DNA of 64,000 nt from Colwellia psychrerythraea 34H (GTDB lineage: Bacteria > Pseudomonadota > Gammaproteobacteria > Enterobacterales > Alteromonadaceae). The notes under the pieces are model-generated. The model was not told the DNA's origin, made no database searches, and saw only the letters and a program-made list of their open reading frames with translations. Positions 1 through 8,137 of this stretch are shown piece by piece (the stretch's first letter is position 1; each line of letters begins with the position of its first letter). The stretch is from the NCBI RefSeq assembly GCF_000012325.1, contig NC_003910.7:1674001-1738000 (forward strand), read 5' to 3'. The position numbers and the translations under genes were made by a program.

Positions 1-2397
1 TATAAACTATCTACTTCCGCCATTGATATAGGGTATCAATTTTTAGATAACTCACTTTCTTTTACACTAAGTAATTTGCTTAAAAACCGTGTTAAACAAG
101 CAAACACTGAATTAATTGTGAGCATTGGCTTTTCGTCAACGCTATTTCTTATTGTTCTGTACTTTTTAATAGGATTGTATTTCTCAACAATAAGAAGTAT
201 CAATTATTTAACTAAAGTTACGGGTAAGTTTTACGGTGGTGATCTTGATGCTCGCGTAACGCTTTATACTCGTGATGAGCTCAATAGTATAGCGCTCGGA
301 TTCAATGAGATGGCTTCATCCTTTCAAAATTTACTGATTGAGAAAGAAGAAATAAGCACAAGACTGCTCGCTATTATTGATAATTCACCCATAGGAATTT
401 GGTTTACAGGTACGGATGGTCGTTATCATTTCGTTAATAAGACATTTTGTAATTTAGTGGGAATAGAAGAAGAAGATATGCTTAATACACCTTCATCTAA
501 TTTAGCCGAGTTATTAGGAAGTGAAATAGCACATAATTGCTTAGACTCTGATAGAGCTGCTTTAGGACAAGATTTGGCTCATGTTTCTTATGAAACAATC
601 CCCCGTTTAAATGCAAAACCATACCTTCTTGAAATCACTAAAGTAAAATTGAAAAATACACGAGGTAAGGTTGTTGGCTTGATCGGTATCAGCAAAGATA
701 TAACAAATAAACGTCAACAGGAAGATGATTTAAAGCTTGCAGACATAGTATATCAAAATAGTTCTGAAGCGATGATGATTACCAATATTAATAATGAGAT
801 TATTGCGATTAATCCTGCTTTATCTGATATTACGGGTTATAGCACAAGTGAATTAATCGGGAAAGATCCTAAGATATTTAGTTCTGGTAAACAAAGCCTA
901 CAATTCTATCAGTCAATGTGGGAAGAAATAAAACGAACCGGAACATGGCAGGGGGAAATTTGGAATACCAGAAAAAATGGGGATGAGTATCCTGAATGGC
1001 TTTCAATTAACACCATTTATGATGATGATGGCAAGGTTTTCAGACGAATTGCATTGTTTTCAGATATAACAGAAAAGAAAAAGAAAGATGCACTGATATT
1101 AAGGCAAGCTAATTATGACAGCCTGACTAATCTGCCCAACCGAAGAATGTTTATTGATAGGTTGGAACAAGAAATTAAGGTTTCTCATCGTAAGAAGCAA
1201 AAATTCGCTCTAATTTTCATTGACCTAGATAACTTTAAAAATATAAATGATACTAGGGGTCATGTCTTTGGTGATCAATTACTTACTGAGGCTGGAAAAC
1301 GAATTACTCATTGTGTTCGAGAAGTAGACACAGTTGCACGATTAGGTGGTGATGAATTTACAATTCTTTTGTCTGACTTATCAGAAATATATAATGTTGA
1401 ATCTATTTGTCAGAAAGTATTACTCGCCTTAAGCCAACCTTTTTGTATTTCTAAGTTGTATACATATATATCTGCTAGTTTAGGGGTCACAATCTATCCA
1501 AATGATGCAAGTACCACGTTGGAACTACTAAAAAATGCTGACCAAGCCATGTACCTTGCCAAGGATCTCGGTCGTAATCAATTTTGTTATTTTACCGCAT
1601 CAATGCAGGAGCAAGCTCAAAATAAGTTAGAATTAATGAATGACTTGCGTACAGCAATTAGCTTGAATCAACTCGCCGTGTTTTATCAACCTATTATTGA
1701 ATTACAGACAGGTATTATTCGTAAAGCAGAAGCCCTTTTACGCTGGAAACATCCCGTTCGAGGCATGGTGAGTCCCGCAGAATTTATTCCGCTAGCAGAA
1801 GAATCTGGATTAATCATAGAAATAGGTGATTGGGTATTTAAACAAACCGTTCAGCACATTAAAGAATGTAAAAAACAGCTTGGTTTAGATATACAAATCA
1901 GTATCAACAAATCACCCGTACAATTTAGAGAAACGGTAAGTCAATTAGATTGGTTAACCTACCTTACCGAAAATCAATTATCAGGGAAAAACATTGTTAT
2001 TGAAATAACCGAAGGTCTGTTAATGAATAATAATACCAGCACAATGGAGAAGCTATCTCGGCTTAGAGCTGCTGATATTAAACTGTCTATGGATGATTTT
2101 GGAACAGGGTATTCATCACTTTCGTACTTGAAAAAATTTGAGCTTGATTACCTAAAAATAGATCAGTCATTTACTAAAAACTTAGCGCAGGGTTCAGAGG
2201 ATATGATTTTGTCAGAAGCTATTATCACAATGGCTCAGAAGCTAGGATTAAAAGTGATAGCTGAAGGTATCGAAACAGAGGAGCAAAGGAAATTACTCCT
2301 TGATTCTGGATGTGATTATGGTCAAGGATATTACTTCTCAAGGCCTATACCAGCAGATGATTTTTTACAGCTATTAGCTCGAACTTCTGAGATATAG
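1..2397 (+). CDS. Membrane HAMP-PAS-PAS-GGDEF-EAL regulator of cyclic di-GMP (5' end missing)
   Basis: The reading frame is open from base 1, so the start lies outside the window; 798 residues are visible. Visible order: end of a periplasmic sensor part, one membrane helix (about 37-62), HAMP (about 62-115), two PAS domains (about 118-235 and 243-365), GGDEF (about 372-530) and EAL (about 545-790). The GGDEF active loop is intact and preceded by an RxxD inhibitory site (REVD). The EAL part keeps EALLRW, the Asn of ISINKS, the Glu of EITEG, DDFGTGYSS and the Glu of IAEGIE. Both halves look catalytic, so the protein probably both makes and breaks cyclic di-GMP under control of a membrane signal. 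The signal is unknown. It ends just before the first cassette group and is probably unrelated to it. Confidence 0.9.
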   Translation, partial: YKLSTSAIDIGYQFLDNSLSFTLSNLLKNRVKQANTELIVSIGFSSTLFLIVLYFLIGLYFSTIRSINYLTKVTGKFYGGDLDARVTLYTRDELNSIALGFNEMASSFQNLLIEKEEISTRLLAIIDNSPIGIWFTGTDGRYHFVNKTFCNLVGIEEEDMLNTPSSNLAELLGSEIAHNCLDSDRAALGQDLAHVSYETIPRLNAKPYLLEITKVKLKNTRGKVVGLIGISKDITNKRQQEDDLKLADIVYQNSSEAMMITNINNEIIAINPALSDITGYSTSELIGKDPKIFSSGKQSLQFYQSMWEEIKRTGTWQGEIWNTRKNGDEYPEWLSINTIYDDDGKVFRRIALFSDITEKKKKDALILRQANYDSLTNLPNRRMFIDRLEQEIKVSHRKKQKFALIFIDLDNFKNINDTRGHVFGDQLLTEAGKRITHCVREVDTVARLGGDEFTILLSDLSEIYNVESICQKVLLALSQPFCISKLYTYISASLGVTIYPNDASTTLELLKNADQAMYLAKDLGRNQFCYFTASMQEQAQNKLELMNDLRTAISLNQLAVFYQPIIELQTGIIRKAEALLRWKHPVRGMVSPAEFIPLAEESGLIIEIGDWVFKQTVQHIKECKKQLGLDIQISINKSPVQFRETVSQLDWLTYLTENQLSGKNIVIEITEGLLMNNNTSTMEKLSRLRAADIKLSMDDFGTGYSSLSYLKKFELDYLKIDQSFTKNLAQGSEDMILSEAIITMAQKLGLKVIAEGIETEEQRKLLLDSGCDYGQGYYFSRPIPADDFLQLLARTSEI

Positions 2398-2849
2398 GAT
2401 CTCGCCAAAAGCAAACCTGTAACACATTTTGTTTAACTGCTAATTTAAAATAAAGTCCTTTAATCGCTTTTCGAATGACACTGAAATTATTATGGGCTTA
2501 AGTCTGCTGCGTGGCAGCTAATGACCTTAAAGAATGAGCACTGGTAACTTTCCCCTCACCAAAAGCTAACGTCAAAAAAGTGCGCATTGCTGACATTAAC
2601 TTTAAATATTTTTCCATATGTTTTCTAATGAATTATGTCTGTGATGTAGCTGATTTTATGTATAGTTCCACCAGAGACTACGACTTTTCATGAGAAAAAA
2701 GGTATAGCGCCTTCTTTTCACTTAGGGCATGAAACCTAGTTCTTGTTAATGCATTGAAAATCAGTGAATTAACCGTTATGGTTGAACTCAATAAATTAGA
2801 AAAGCCATGATAGCTTGTTTAAATAAGGTACCATGCCTCCTAACCTGCT
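2398..2849 (+). repeat. Diverged copy of the cassette-punctuating repeat unit
   Basis: About 450 bp without a convincing gene. Bases 2510-2640 closely resemble 15636-15765: both carry a GTGGCAGCTA-TGACCTTA block, CTCACCAAAA-CTAACGTC, GTGCGCATTGCTGACATTA and then CATAT-TTTTCTAATGAATTA. The stretch ends CTG|TTAGGT at 2850, the core site opening the first cassette. The palindromes of the better copies are not recognisable here, so it is a decayed relative. No promoter or terminator could be assigned with confidence. Confidence 0.6.
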
Positions 2850-2887
2850 GTTAGGTGTTTTCTGAGTTAATAGGAAATTTTTGTGTT

Positions 2888-3220
2888 ATGAAGAAATTAA
2901 TTTTATTTGTTAGCTTCATCTTTATCAGCTCTAATTCACTTGCAGGCTTTACATCTGGAAATGAATTACAGCAATGGCTAAGTATTAGTGAAAATAAAAA
3001 ACAACCTGACTTTAATTCCGGTTTGTACAAAGGTTATGTTTCAGGTGTTATTGATGTTGGTAATAAATATGCTTTTTGTTTAAGCACTGGAGTAACCAGA
3101 GGGCAAGCTATTGCTGTTGTGTCTAAGTACATAAAAAACAATCCTGAAAAATGGAATAAAGGTGCGGCATCACTTGTGATAAAAGGACTTAAAAAAGCGT
3201 TCCCATGCACAAAAACCTAA
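2888..3220 (+). CDS. Rap1a/Tai-type immunity-like secreted protein (cassette gene)
   Basis: A 110-residue protein with a clear Sec signal (MKKLILFVSFIFISSNSLAG). The mature part follows the Rap1a/Tai pattern: YKGYVSGVIDV, a Cys shortly after, a GVTRGQ turn, a helix with NNPEKW, and a closing FPC. In that family such proteins neutralise type VI secretion amidase effectors in the periplasm; here function is inferred from the pattern only. I chose ATG 2888, which starts the signal peptide and has AGGA 12 bases upstream; a GTG at 2855 would put 11 residues before the signal. It is the single gene of a cassette running from 2850 to its attC at 3215-3315. No effector or secretion gene lies nearby, as expected for an orphan immunity gene. 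Confidence 0.65.
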   Translation: MKKLILFVSFIFISSNSLAGFTSGNELQQWLSISENKKQPDFNSGLYKGYVSGVIDVGNKYAFCLSTGVTRGQAIAVVSKYIKNNPEKWNKGAASLVIKGLKKAFPCTKT

Positions 3221-3315
3221 AAAGAATTTCAAGCGGGACTGTTAACAGTTTTCTTGGTTTCGCTACGCTACCAATTCTAGCGAACTATTATCAGCCCCTT
3301 AAATAGGCGTTAACT
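3215..3315 (+). other. attC recombination site 1
   Basis: Hairpin-forming site after the Rap1a-like gene. The R'' box ACCTAAA overlaps the stop codon and nearly complements the cassette start GTTAGGT at 2850; the site ends GGCG|TTAACT at 3309. Inner arms pair only roughly (AGCGGGACTG against the later CAGCCCCTT), so it is a diverged but recognisable attC. Confidence 0.65.
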
Positions 3316-3349
3316 TTCTCTCTATGTATGTGCCCAAAATGGAGTATTT

Positions 3350-4288
3350 ATGGCAATCTTTGAACTTTATTCAACGAAAAAAAGAAAAAACAACGGGGAA
3401 ACTCCTGATGTATATCAATACGAAGATATTCCGCAAAAATTAAAGGTTCAAATAGTACATATTATTAAACAAACAGTAGGAACGAACGCTTCATATGGTA
3501 GAGAGGGTTATTCTGAGACTGTCTATCATGATATCCATGAAATCCTTTGTAAGGAATATGGTGTTTTTTCTTTAGCAAAAATATCAAACATAAGTGATTT
3601 TAACGCTGTTTATAACCATTTTCTTGATAGCGGTGATATAGATGAATGTTTAGATGTTATTGAATTAACATTTAAATTTATTGATATTCATGTAAGAAAA
3701 AAACAATACCAATTCTCACGTGAAGAAGGAACTACACAATTAGCTGAAGATGCTGTTATAGAGTTAAATCAAAGATTTAAAGATGAAGGTGTGGGCTATG
3801 AGTTTGTATCTGGTGAAATTATAAAAATCGATTCTCAATTTATTCACAGTGAAGTTGTAAAGCCAGCTTTATATATTTTACAAGGTGATGCCATATTTGC
3901 AGGTGCTAGAAATGAGTTTTTATCAGCACATACTCATTATCGTAGCCAGCGTTATAAAGAAGCTCTTGTAGATTGTTTAAAGTCATTTGAAAGCTTAATG
4001 AAAGCTATATGTGAAAAGCATGATTGGGAATTTGGGAAAAACGATGCGGCAAAAAAATTAATAAATGTATGCTTAACAAATGGGCTTATACCTACGTACA
4101 TGCAAGAACAATTTAGTCAGTTTAGAGCTTTGCTTGAAAGTGGTGTTCCAACGGTTAGAAACAAAGAAGGTGGTCATGGACAAGGATCCGAAATCAAGAG
4201 TGTATCAGAAACTCTTGTGAGCTATACCTTGCATTTAACGGCAACTAACATTGTATTTTTGGGTGAGTGCGAAAAGAAAGTCAATTAA
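3350..4288 (+). CDS. STM4504/CBY_0614-like protein with AbiJ-type N-terminus and HEPN-like C-terminus (cassette gene)
   Basis: 312 residues. The opening (IFELYSTKKRK, then PDVYQYEDIPQKLKVQIVHI) is the signature of the STM4504/CBY_0614 group, which carries an AbiJ N-terminal domain. The C-terminal part (about 200-300) is helical and ends in a region with VPTVRNKEGGHGQG, whose R-N-x4-H spacing matches a HEPN ribonuclease active site. AbiJ-like HEPN proteins are known from abortive-infection phage defence, so an RNA-cleaving defence role is plausible but inferred. It is the only gene of its cassette (3309-4369); GGAG lies about 9 bases before ATG 3350. No partner antitoxin gene is visible. Confidence 0.6.
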   Translation: MAIFELYSTKKRKNNGETPDVYQYEDIPQKLKVQIVHIIKQTVGTNASYGREGYSETVYHDIHEILCKEYGVFSLAKISNISDFNAVYNHFLDSGDIDECLDVIELTFKFIDIHVRKKQYQFSREEGTTQLAEDAVIELNQRFKDEGVGYEFVSGEIIKIDSQFIHSEVVKPALYILQGDAIFAGARNEFLSAHTHYRSQRYKEALVDCLKSFESLMKAICEKHDWEFGKNDAAKKLINVCLTNGLIPTYMQEQFSQFRALLESGVPTVRNKEGGHGQGSEIKSVSETLVSYTLHLTATNIVFLGECEKKVN

Positions 4289-4375
4289 TTAAACAAGAAT
4301 AAAAAGCAATTGGCTTTTGCTTCTTAGTCGCTTGCTTTAGCCAACAACTTCTTGCCTGTTAATTGGGCGTTATCG
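4283..4375 (+). other. attC recombination site 2
   Basis: Follows the AbiJ-like gene. Stem arms CAATTGGCT and AGCCAACAA are visible, with a G+T-rich loop between, and the site ends GGGCG|TTATCGA at 4369. The R'' box (TTAATTAAAC) is degenerate. Confidence 0.75.
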
Positions 4376-4862
4376 ATATGAAAACTAATCCGAATTCAAT
4401 TCTAGTAGATTGTTGCTAATGTCTCGAATGTGGCAAAAGAAGTCATGTCTCCAATATGGATATCAGCTGTTCTCCTATTACGGTGCACGAACTGAACGTT
4501 CTACAGATAACTCATTACACTTTTTGTTGGTAAAACCCATTCTGCTCAACGTACTTATAAGCTAAGTCAATCGATCCAAAGTAATAACAAAGTGTGTACG
4601 AGCGTTCGATCACGATAGCATTCGGCATGTTTTGCTGTGTATTACGTTAAGCCAAGTTGCTATTAGTGCTGGTGGTGGAAATTGTTGAGGCATTTCATTC
4701 AATCCTTGAAAGTTAACTGCTACTTTCAACTTTAGTTCACGGTTGATAATATTCAAGGTGGTGATAGTTTGTTTACGCTTGGTTAAGCCAGTAGAGAGCT
4801 TATTAGTTATCTTATGGCGATGATTTAAATGTGAAATAACCTTTTATCTAATTACCAGAAAC
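4369..4862 (+). repeat. Start of a punctuating repeat unit, then unexplained sequence
   Basis: Begins G|TTATCGATATGAAAACTAAT, a close variant of the unit start seen at 15573, 18507, 20121 and 24370, and contains ATGTCTCGAATGTGGCAA at 4419-4436, repeated at 5804-5821. After about 4450 the similarity to the unit is lost. Bases 4640-4820 keep a stop-poor frame on the minus strand, but I recognise no family. The matching end of the unit is at about 14600-14900, suggesting that roughly 10 kb was inserted into it. Confidence 0.5.
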
Positions 4863-4895
4863 AAAAAAAACACCAATCATTACAATTGATGTTTT
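4863..4895 (-). terminator. Rho-independent terminator of the PEP-CTERM gene
   Basis: On the minus strand ACATCAAT and ATTGGTGT form an 8-bp stem (one G-T pair) followed by a run of eight T, about 25 bases after the stop of the PEP-CTERM gene. Confidence 0.7.
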
Positions 4896-4920
4896 ATAGA
4901 AAAAATTTAAATGATTAAGA

Positions 4921-5571
4921 CTATTTCTTAAAGCGACGTGACGCTAAACCAATCATTCCTAATGCAAAAATAGCAAGTGTAGATGGCTCAGGTACTGAGA
5001 CACTACATACTTGGCCAACATCATCATTACATCTTCCAGCAGTCGAAAAGTCGCCACTTGCGTGTAAAAAAGTAGATGTTTCCCAGCTGCTACCTAAGTT
5101 ATTATCAAGCGATATTGATGTTAGTGCCATAGAGGCACCAGTAGGGTCAGGAAATACTGGACCACCATCCCACTCTACACGGTCAATTTCATTCAATACA
5201 TCATCAAATAAAACTAATTCGTCAGCGCCATTTGCCAAGAATACTGCACTGTATTGGTAATCTACAGATATACCACCATTGGTTAAGGTATCGGCGTTTC
5301 TACCTAAAACCAAAAAGCCACCAGATGAAATGATTAATGAACCACCATTATTAACGACCTGACTATCAATATCATTATCACCAAATGTCCATCCATTTAT
5401 ATCGATATCAGTTAAACCTGAATTGAATAGCTCAAACCATTCACCATTAGAATCAGTAACCACAGATGGGTTTTGAAATATTTCGTTGATGATGATGCCT
5501 GCATTGGCAGGTATTGATAAAGTTAAACCAATTACTGCTGTTAGCGCCATCTGAGTTATTATTTTTAACAT
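4921..5571 (-). CDS. Lamin-tail-domain protein with PEP-CTERM sorting signal
   Basis: 216 residues from the chosen ATG at 5571, which opens a signal peptide (MLKIITQMALTAVIG to SIPANA) and has AGGAAT 5 bases upstream; the frame can be extended 15 residues but that would bury the signal. The mature part begins GIIINEIFQNPS and carries EWFELFNSG and INGWTFGD, the pattern of a lamin-tail domain. It ends VPEPSTLAIFALGMIGLASR plus basic residues, a PEP-CTERM tripartite signal recognised by exosortase, so the product is exported and probably processed at the membrane. No exosortase is in the window. It has its own terminator and lies beside, not inside, the Tn7-like operon; whether it is transposon cargo is unclear. 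Confidence 0.8.
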   Translation of the reverse strand: MLKIITQMALTAVIGLTLSIPANAGIIINEIFQNPSVVTDSNGEWFELFNSGLTDIDINGWTFGDNDIDSQVVNNGGSLIISSGGFLVLGRNADTLTNGGISVDYQYSAVFLANGADELVLFDDVLNEIDRVEWDGGPVFPDPTGASMALTSISLDNNLGSSWETSTFLHASGDFSTAGRCNDDVGQVCSVSVPEPSTLAIFALGMIGLASRRFKK

Positions 5572-5616
5572 TTTATTCCTTAATGTATCAATTTTAGAGC
5601 GTAGCCTATTATCCAT

Positions 5617-5889
5617 GTGTTAAAGATCAGCAAAAAGTATACCGTCTAGGCAATATCTAATGATATCAATAGCGTGATAATCAACGATAATTTCCGCAGA
5701 GTAATACTGTAAAACAACCTGACACTAAAATTATCAACATAATAATTATGAATTTGTCTGATGTTAACTGGTGAATTAGGTCGGCTTTGTGGTGAAAGTA
5801 ATTATGTCTCGAATGTGGCAACAGCAGTAATTCTCTGGCGTTATATATTTTAAGTCAGATTTATTCTCTTAGCTTAAGCAAGTTGCCAG
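5617..5889. repeat. Intergenic stretch with a dispersed repeat fragment
   Basis: Between the PEP-CTERM gene and the end of tniQ. Bases 5775-5825 (AATTAGGTCGG, TTTGTGGTGAAAGT, ATGTCTCGAATGTGGCAA) resemble 46551-46598 and partly 4419-4436, so it is a short dispersed repeat. A terminal end of the Tn7-like element could lie here, but I see no set of repeated transposase-binding sites that would fix it. Confidence 0.35.
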
Positions 5890-7266
5890 TCAGTTTTTGA
5901 AAGTTAATTTGTGGAGGTAATTAGGTAAGACGATAGCTTTCAGCTTGGACAGTTTAACAGGCTTATTGATGTCGGCGGTTGCATTGAAAAGCTCACTAAT
6001 ATCATTAGAATTTAATTCAAAAAGAGAGATGAATTCCCTAATCGTCATGCAGGTTTCTTTATGAGCTAATAACCATTCTCTAGCAAACTCTGTTATTTCA
6101 CCCTCATCAACAAAGAGCGAACACAGTAGCGTTCTATTAGTGTAATAGTGATAACTTAGCCTACCACTTAGCATTGCATAAATAATGGCGAATATAGGCG
6201 TGTGATAGGCCTTAGTGTTGATGATTACCTCTGAGTAACTAAGAAAGCGCTTTTGCATTTCAGTTGGGGTTGACTGTAATGCGCTGAACAAACCAGACAA
6301 CTCCAAAATTGAACTGTTATTGATGAAGTGAGCACCAGTTTTAGATTTAAAGTGTTTTGTTTTATATAGGTGCTTGATGTCTTCCCTTGATAGCTCCAAT
6401 ACTTCAGATATGTCTTGTACTTTCATCCATACATCAGGAAAGGTTTCATTATTTCCTAGGTTTCTTGTACCTGTTTGAATATAAGCCTTCAGCCAAAGAA
6501 GCACAGACCAGTCCTCCTTTAAGTGTTTTATTATAAAACTCAATGGGAGGACTTTTATGCTTATAGGGTAAGCAGAGGTGCAGAGGTCGCTTGATAGTAC
6601 AGGCTTGATTACCTGATTATAAAATAAGTCCTTATCATTTAGGCGCTGACAATTTTGGTATAGGGCTTTATTTATATCTTTCACATCGCAGTAGACTCGC
6701 TTTTGAGTTAAGCACTTGGCCTGAGTTGTAGTTATTAAATCAACCAATAGACAGTCGTCAATTTGTTTAGCGGATAACGAGGGTAGTGCGGTATCTTCCA
6801 AGATTAAGTGTTCGTTACATGCCTTATTTGCGCACCTTCCGCCAAGTAATGCGGTGTCCCACTCTAGTGGAGCCTTGCAGGTATGGCATGTTGAAATCAG
6901 CAGGGTTTCATGTATCTCGCACACTAAGTGGTGGGCATGCTGCCAGTTATCTTTATGGATACCATTTTCTTTTAAGCAGAATATGCATACTTTAGGTTTT
7001 AGCAGGCGGTGAGAAACATAAAGTTGATTGCTTTTTAGTGGAGGTATCTCACTCTCAAAGGTGGTTTCTCTACCTAAAATTTGATTCAACCAAAGTGAGT
7101 CACTAATAGATAACTTTGCCTGCACTAAACGGCTAAGTTGGACTGTAGATATTAAATCATAGACGGTAGATAACCCATTAGCATGCGCAAGCCTAATGAA
7201 ATAACCTATCAGCGACTCTCTTTTCTGAGGGATGAGTCTTATTGTGAGTGAAGTAAATTCTTTCAA
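5890..7266 (-). CDS. tniQ: TniQ/TnsD-family target-site selector
   Basis: About 458 residues, close to the length of Tn7 TnsD. The N-terminal TniQ signature is clear (LTIRLIPQKRESLIGYFIRLAHANG), followed by zinc-binding cysteines and histidines: CIFC, then H..H...C, CHTC and CANKAC. Such proteins bind the attachment site and recruit TnsC. The start is uncertain: no ATG lies near the domain, and I chose TTG 7266 because AGG precedes it by about 9 bases; a longer frame reaches an ATG at 7410 but would add basic, non-homologous residues encoded inside tnsC. The gene overlaps the 3' end of tnsC by about 74 bases, consistent with translational coupling. The attachment site it recognises is unknown; no glmS gene is nearby. 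Confidence 0.8.
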   Translation of the reverse strand: MKEFTSLTIRLIPQKRESLIGYFIRLAHANGLSTVYDLISTVQLSRLVQAKLSISDSLWLNQILGRETTFESEIPPLKSNQLYVSHRLLKPKVCIFCLKENGIHKDNWQHAHHLVCEIHETLLISTCHTCKAPLEWDTALLGGRCANKACNEHLILEDTALPSLSAKQIDDCLLVDLITTTQAKCLTQKRVYCDVKDINKALYQNCQRLNDKDLFYNQVIKPVLSSDLCTSAYPISIKVLPLSFIIKHLKEDWSVLLWLKAYIQTGTRNLGNNETFPDVWMKVQDISEVLELSREDIKHLYKTKHFKSKTGAHFINNSSILELSGLFSALQSTPTEMQKRFLSYSEVIINTKAYHTPIFAIIYAMLSGRLSYHYYTNRTLLCSLFVDEGEITEFAREWLLAHKETCMTIREFISLFELNSNDISELFNATADINKPVKLSKLKAIVLPNYLHKLTFKN

Positions 7267-8137
7267 TGTTTTCTGCCTTTTTAATGATGGCAGCGTAGGT
7301 GTAGTCCTGTTGATTAAATGGGTTTGCTTCTCCCGTGGTATCAACAAGTTCATACGCGTCGTAGAAAGTAGCTTGTAAGTCTGATGTTTCATTGAGTTGT
7401 GTAAAGGCAAAAAGCTTTTTAATTAGGCCGATACGGCCATAAGTTGCTACATATAATCTATCTAAGATGTCAGCATCTTTGGTGTTCAGATTTCTTAGTC
7501 CTTTTGTTTTACCGAAAAAATTAATGACATTTACCCAGGCATCACAATGGCTAAGGAATATATTTAACTGGCACGGAGCAATGAATCGACGAGATAGCTG
7601 CTCCTCTCGGGAAATGTTTTTAACATCAGCGAGGTATTTTAGTTTGAGTAATCGCTTAAGCGCTGGCGTACCTATAAGGATGAGGGGGACGTTGCACTTA
7701 TCGATAATTGCAACAAATGCCTTCGCCATTGATTGAGCTTTTATACCATCGGAATCTGGGAGGCACTCTTGTGCCTCATCCAATATGATTAGCTCTGTCT
7801 GGCATGCTTCTAATAAACACTTTAGTTGATGGAGCAGTTTGTTTAACGTTCTTCGCCTAGGTATATACGAAGTCCCCATTGCATTGATTATCTGCTCAAG
7901 TAGATTGATAGGGCTATTGGGTTTAGTTAGGTGAACACAAATGACTCTTTTAAGTGTTACCTCTGGCGTATATTCAACGGGATATTGTTGTTCATACCAA
8001 TCCACTAATGTTGATTTACCTGTTCCTGACATGCCTGTAATTAAAAGGCTAAGCTTAGCCGTATCGTCTTGGTGGTGAATTAATCTCATTTTATTCACCA
8101 CCGAGGTAAATAAGCTATGTTTTAATATCTTCATCAT
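7193..8137 (-). CDS. tnsC: TnsC-like AAA ATPase transposition regulator
   Basis: 314 residues. Walker A is GMSGTGKST (about 35-43) and Walker B is LIILDEAQE (about 115-123), typical of TnsC/TniB ATPases that bridge the target selector and the transposase and hold target immunity. Further family marks are PLILIGTP and the arginine-rich QLSRRF box. Its start overlaps the end of tnsB by 23 bases, and its end overlaps tniQ. It is shorter than Tn7 TnsC (555 residues) and nearer TniB-like size, which is usual for elements with a single TniQ. Confidence 0.88.
   Translation of the reverse strand: MMKILKHSLFTSVVNKMRLIHHQDDTAKLSLLITGMSGTGKSTLVDWYEQQYPVEYTPEVTLKRVICVHLTKPNSPINLLEQIINAMGTSYIPRRRTLNKLLHQLKCLLEACQTELIILDEAQECLPDSDGIKAQSMAKAFVAIIDKCNVPLILIGTPALKRLLKLKYLADVKNISREEQLSRRFIAPCQLNIFLSHCDAWVNVINFFGKTKGLRNLNTKDADILDRLYVATYGRIGLIKKLFAFTQLNETSDLQATFYDAYELVDTTGEANPFNQQDYTYAAIIKKAENIERIYFTHNKTHPSEKRVADRLFH

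Noticed and set aside
4640..4820. Minus-strand coding remnant
   Set aside because: A stop-poor stretch of about 60 codons, but without start, ribosome site or family likeness.
4921..5571. PEP-CTERM/exosortase locus
   Set aside because: Only the substrate protein is present; no exosortase or polysaccharide genes are in the window.
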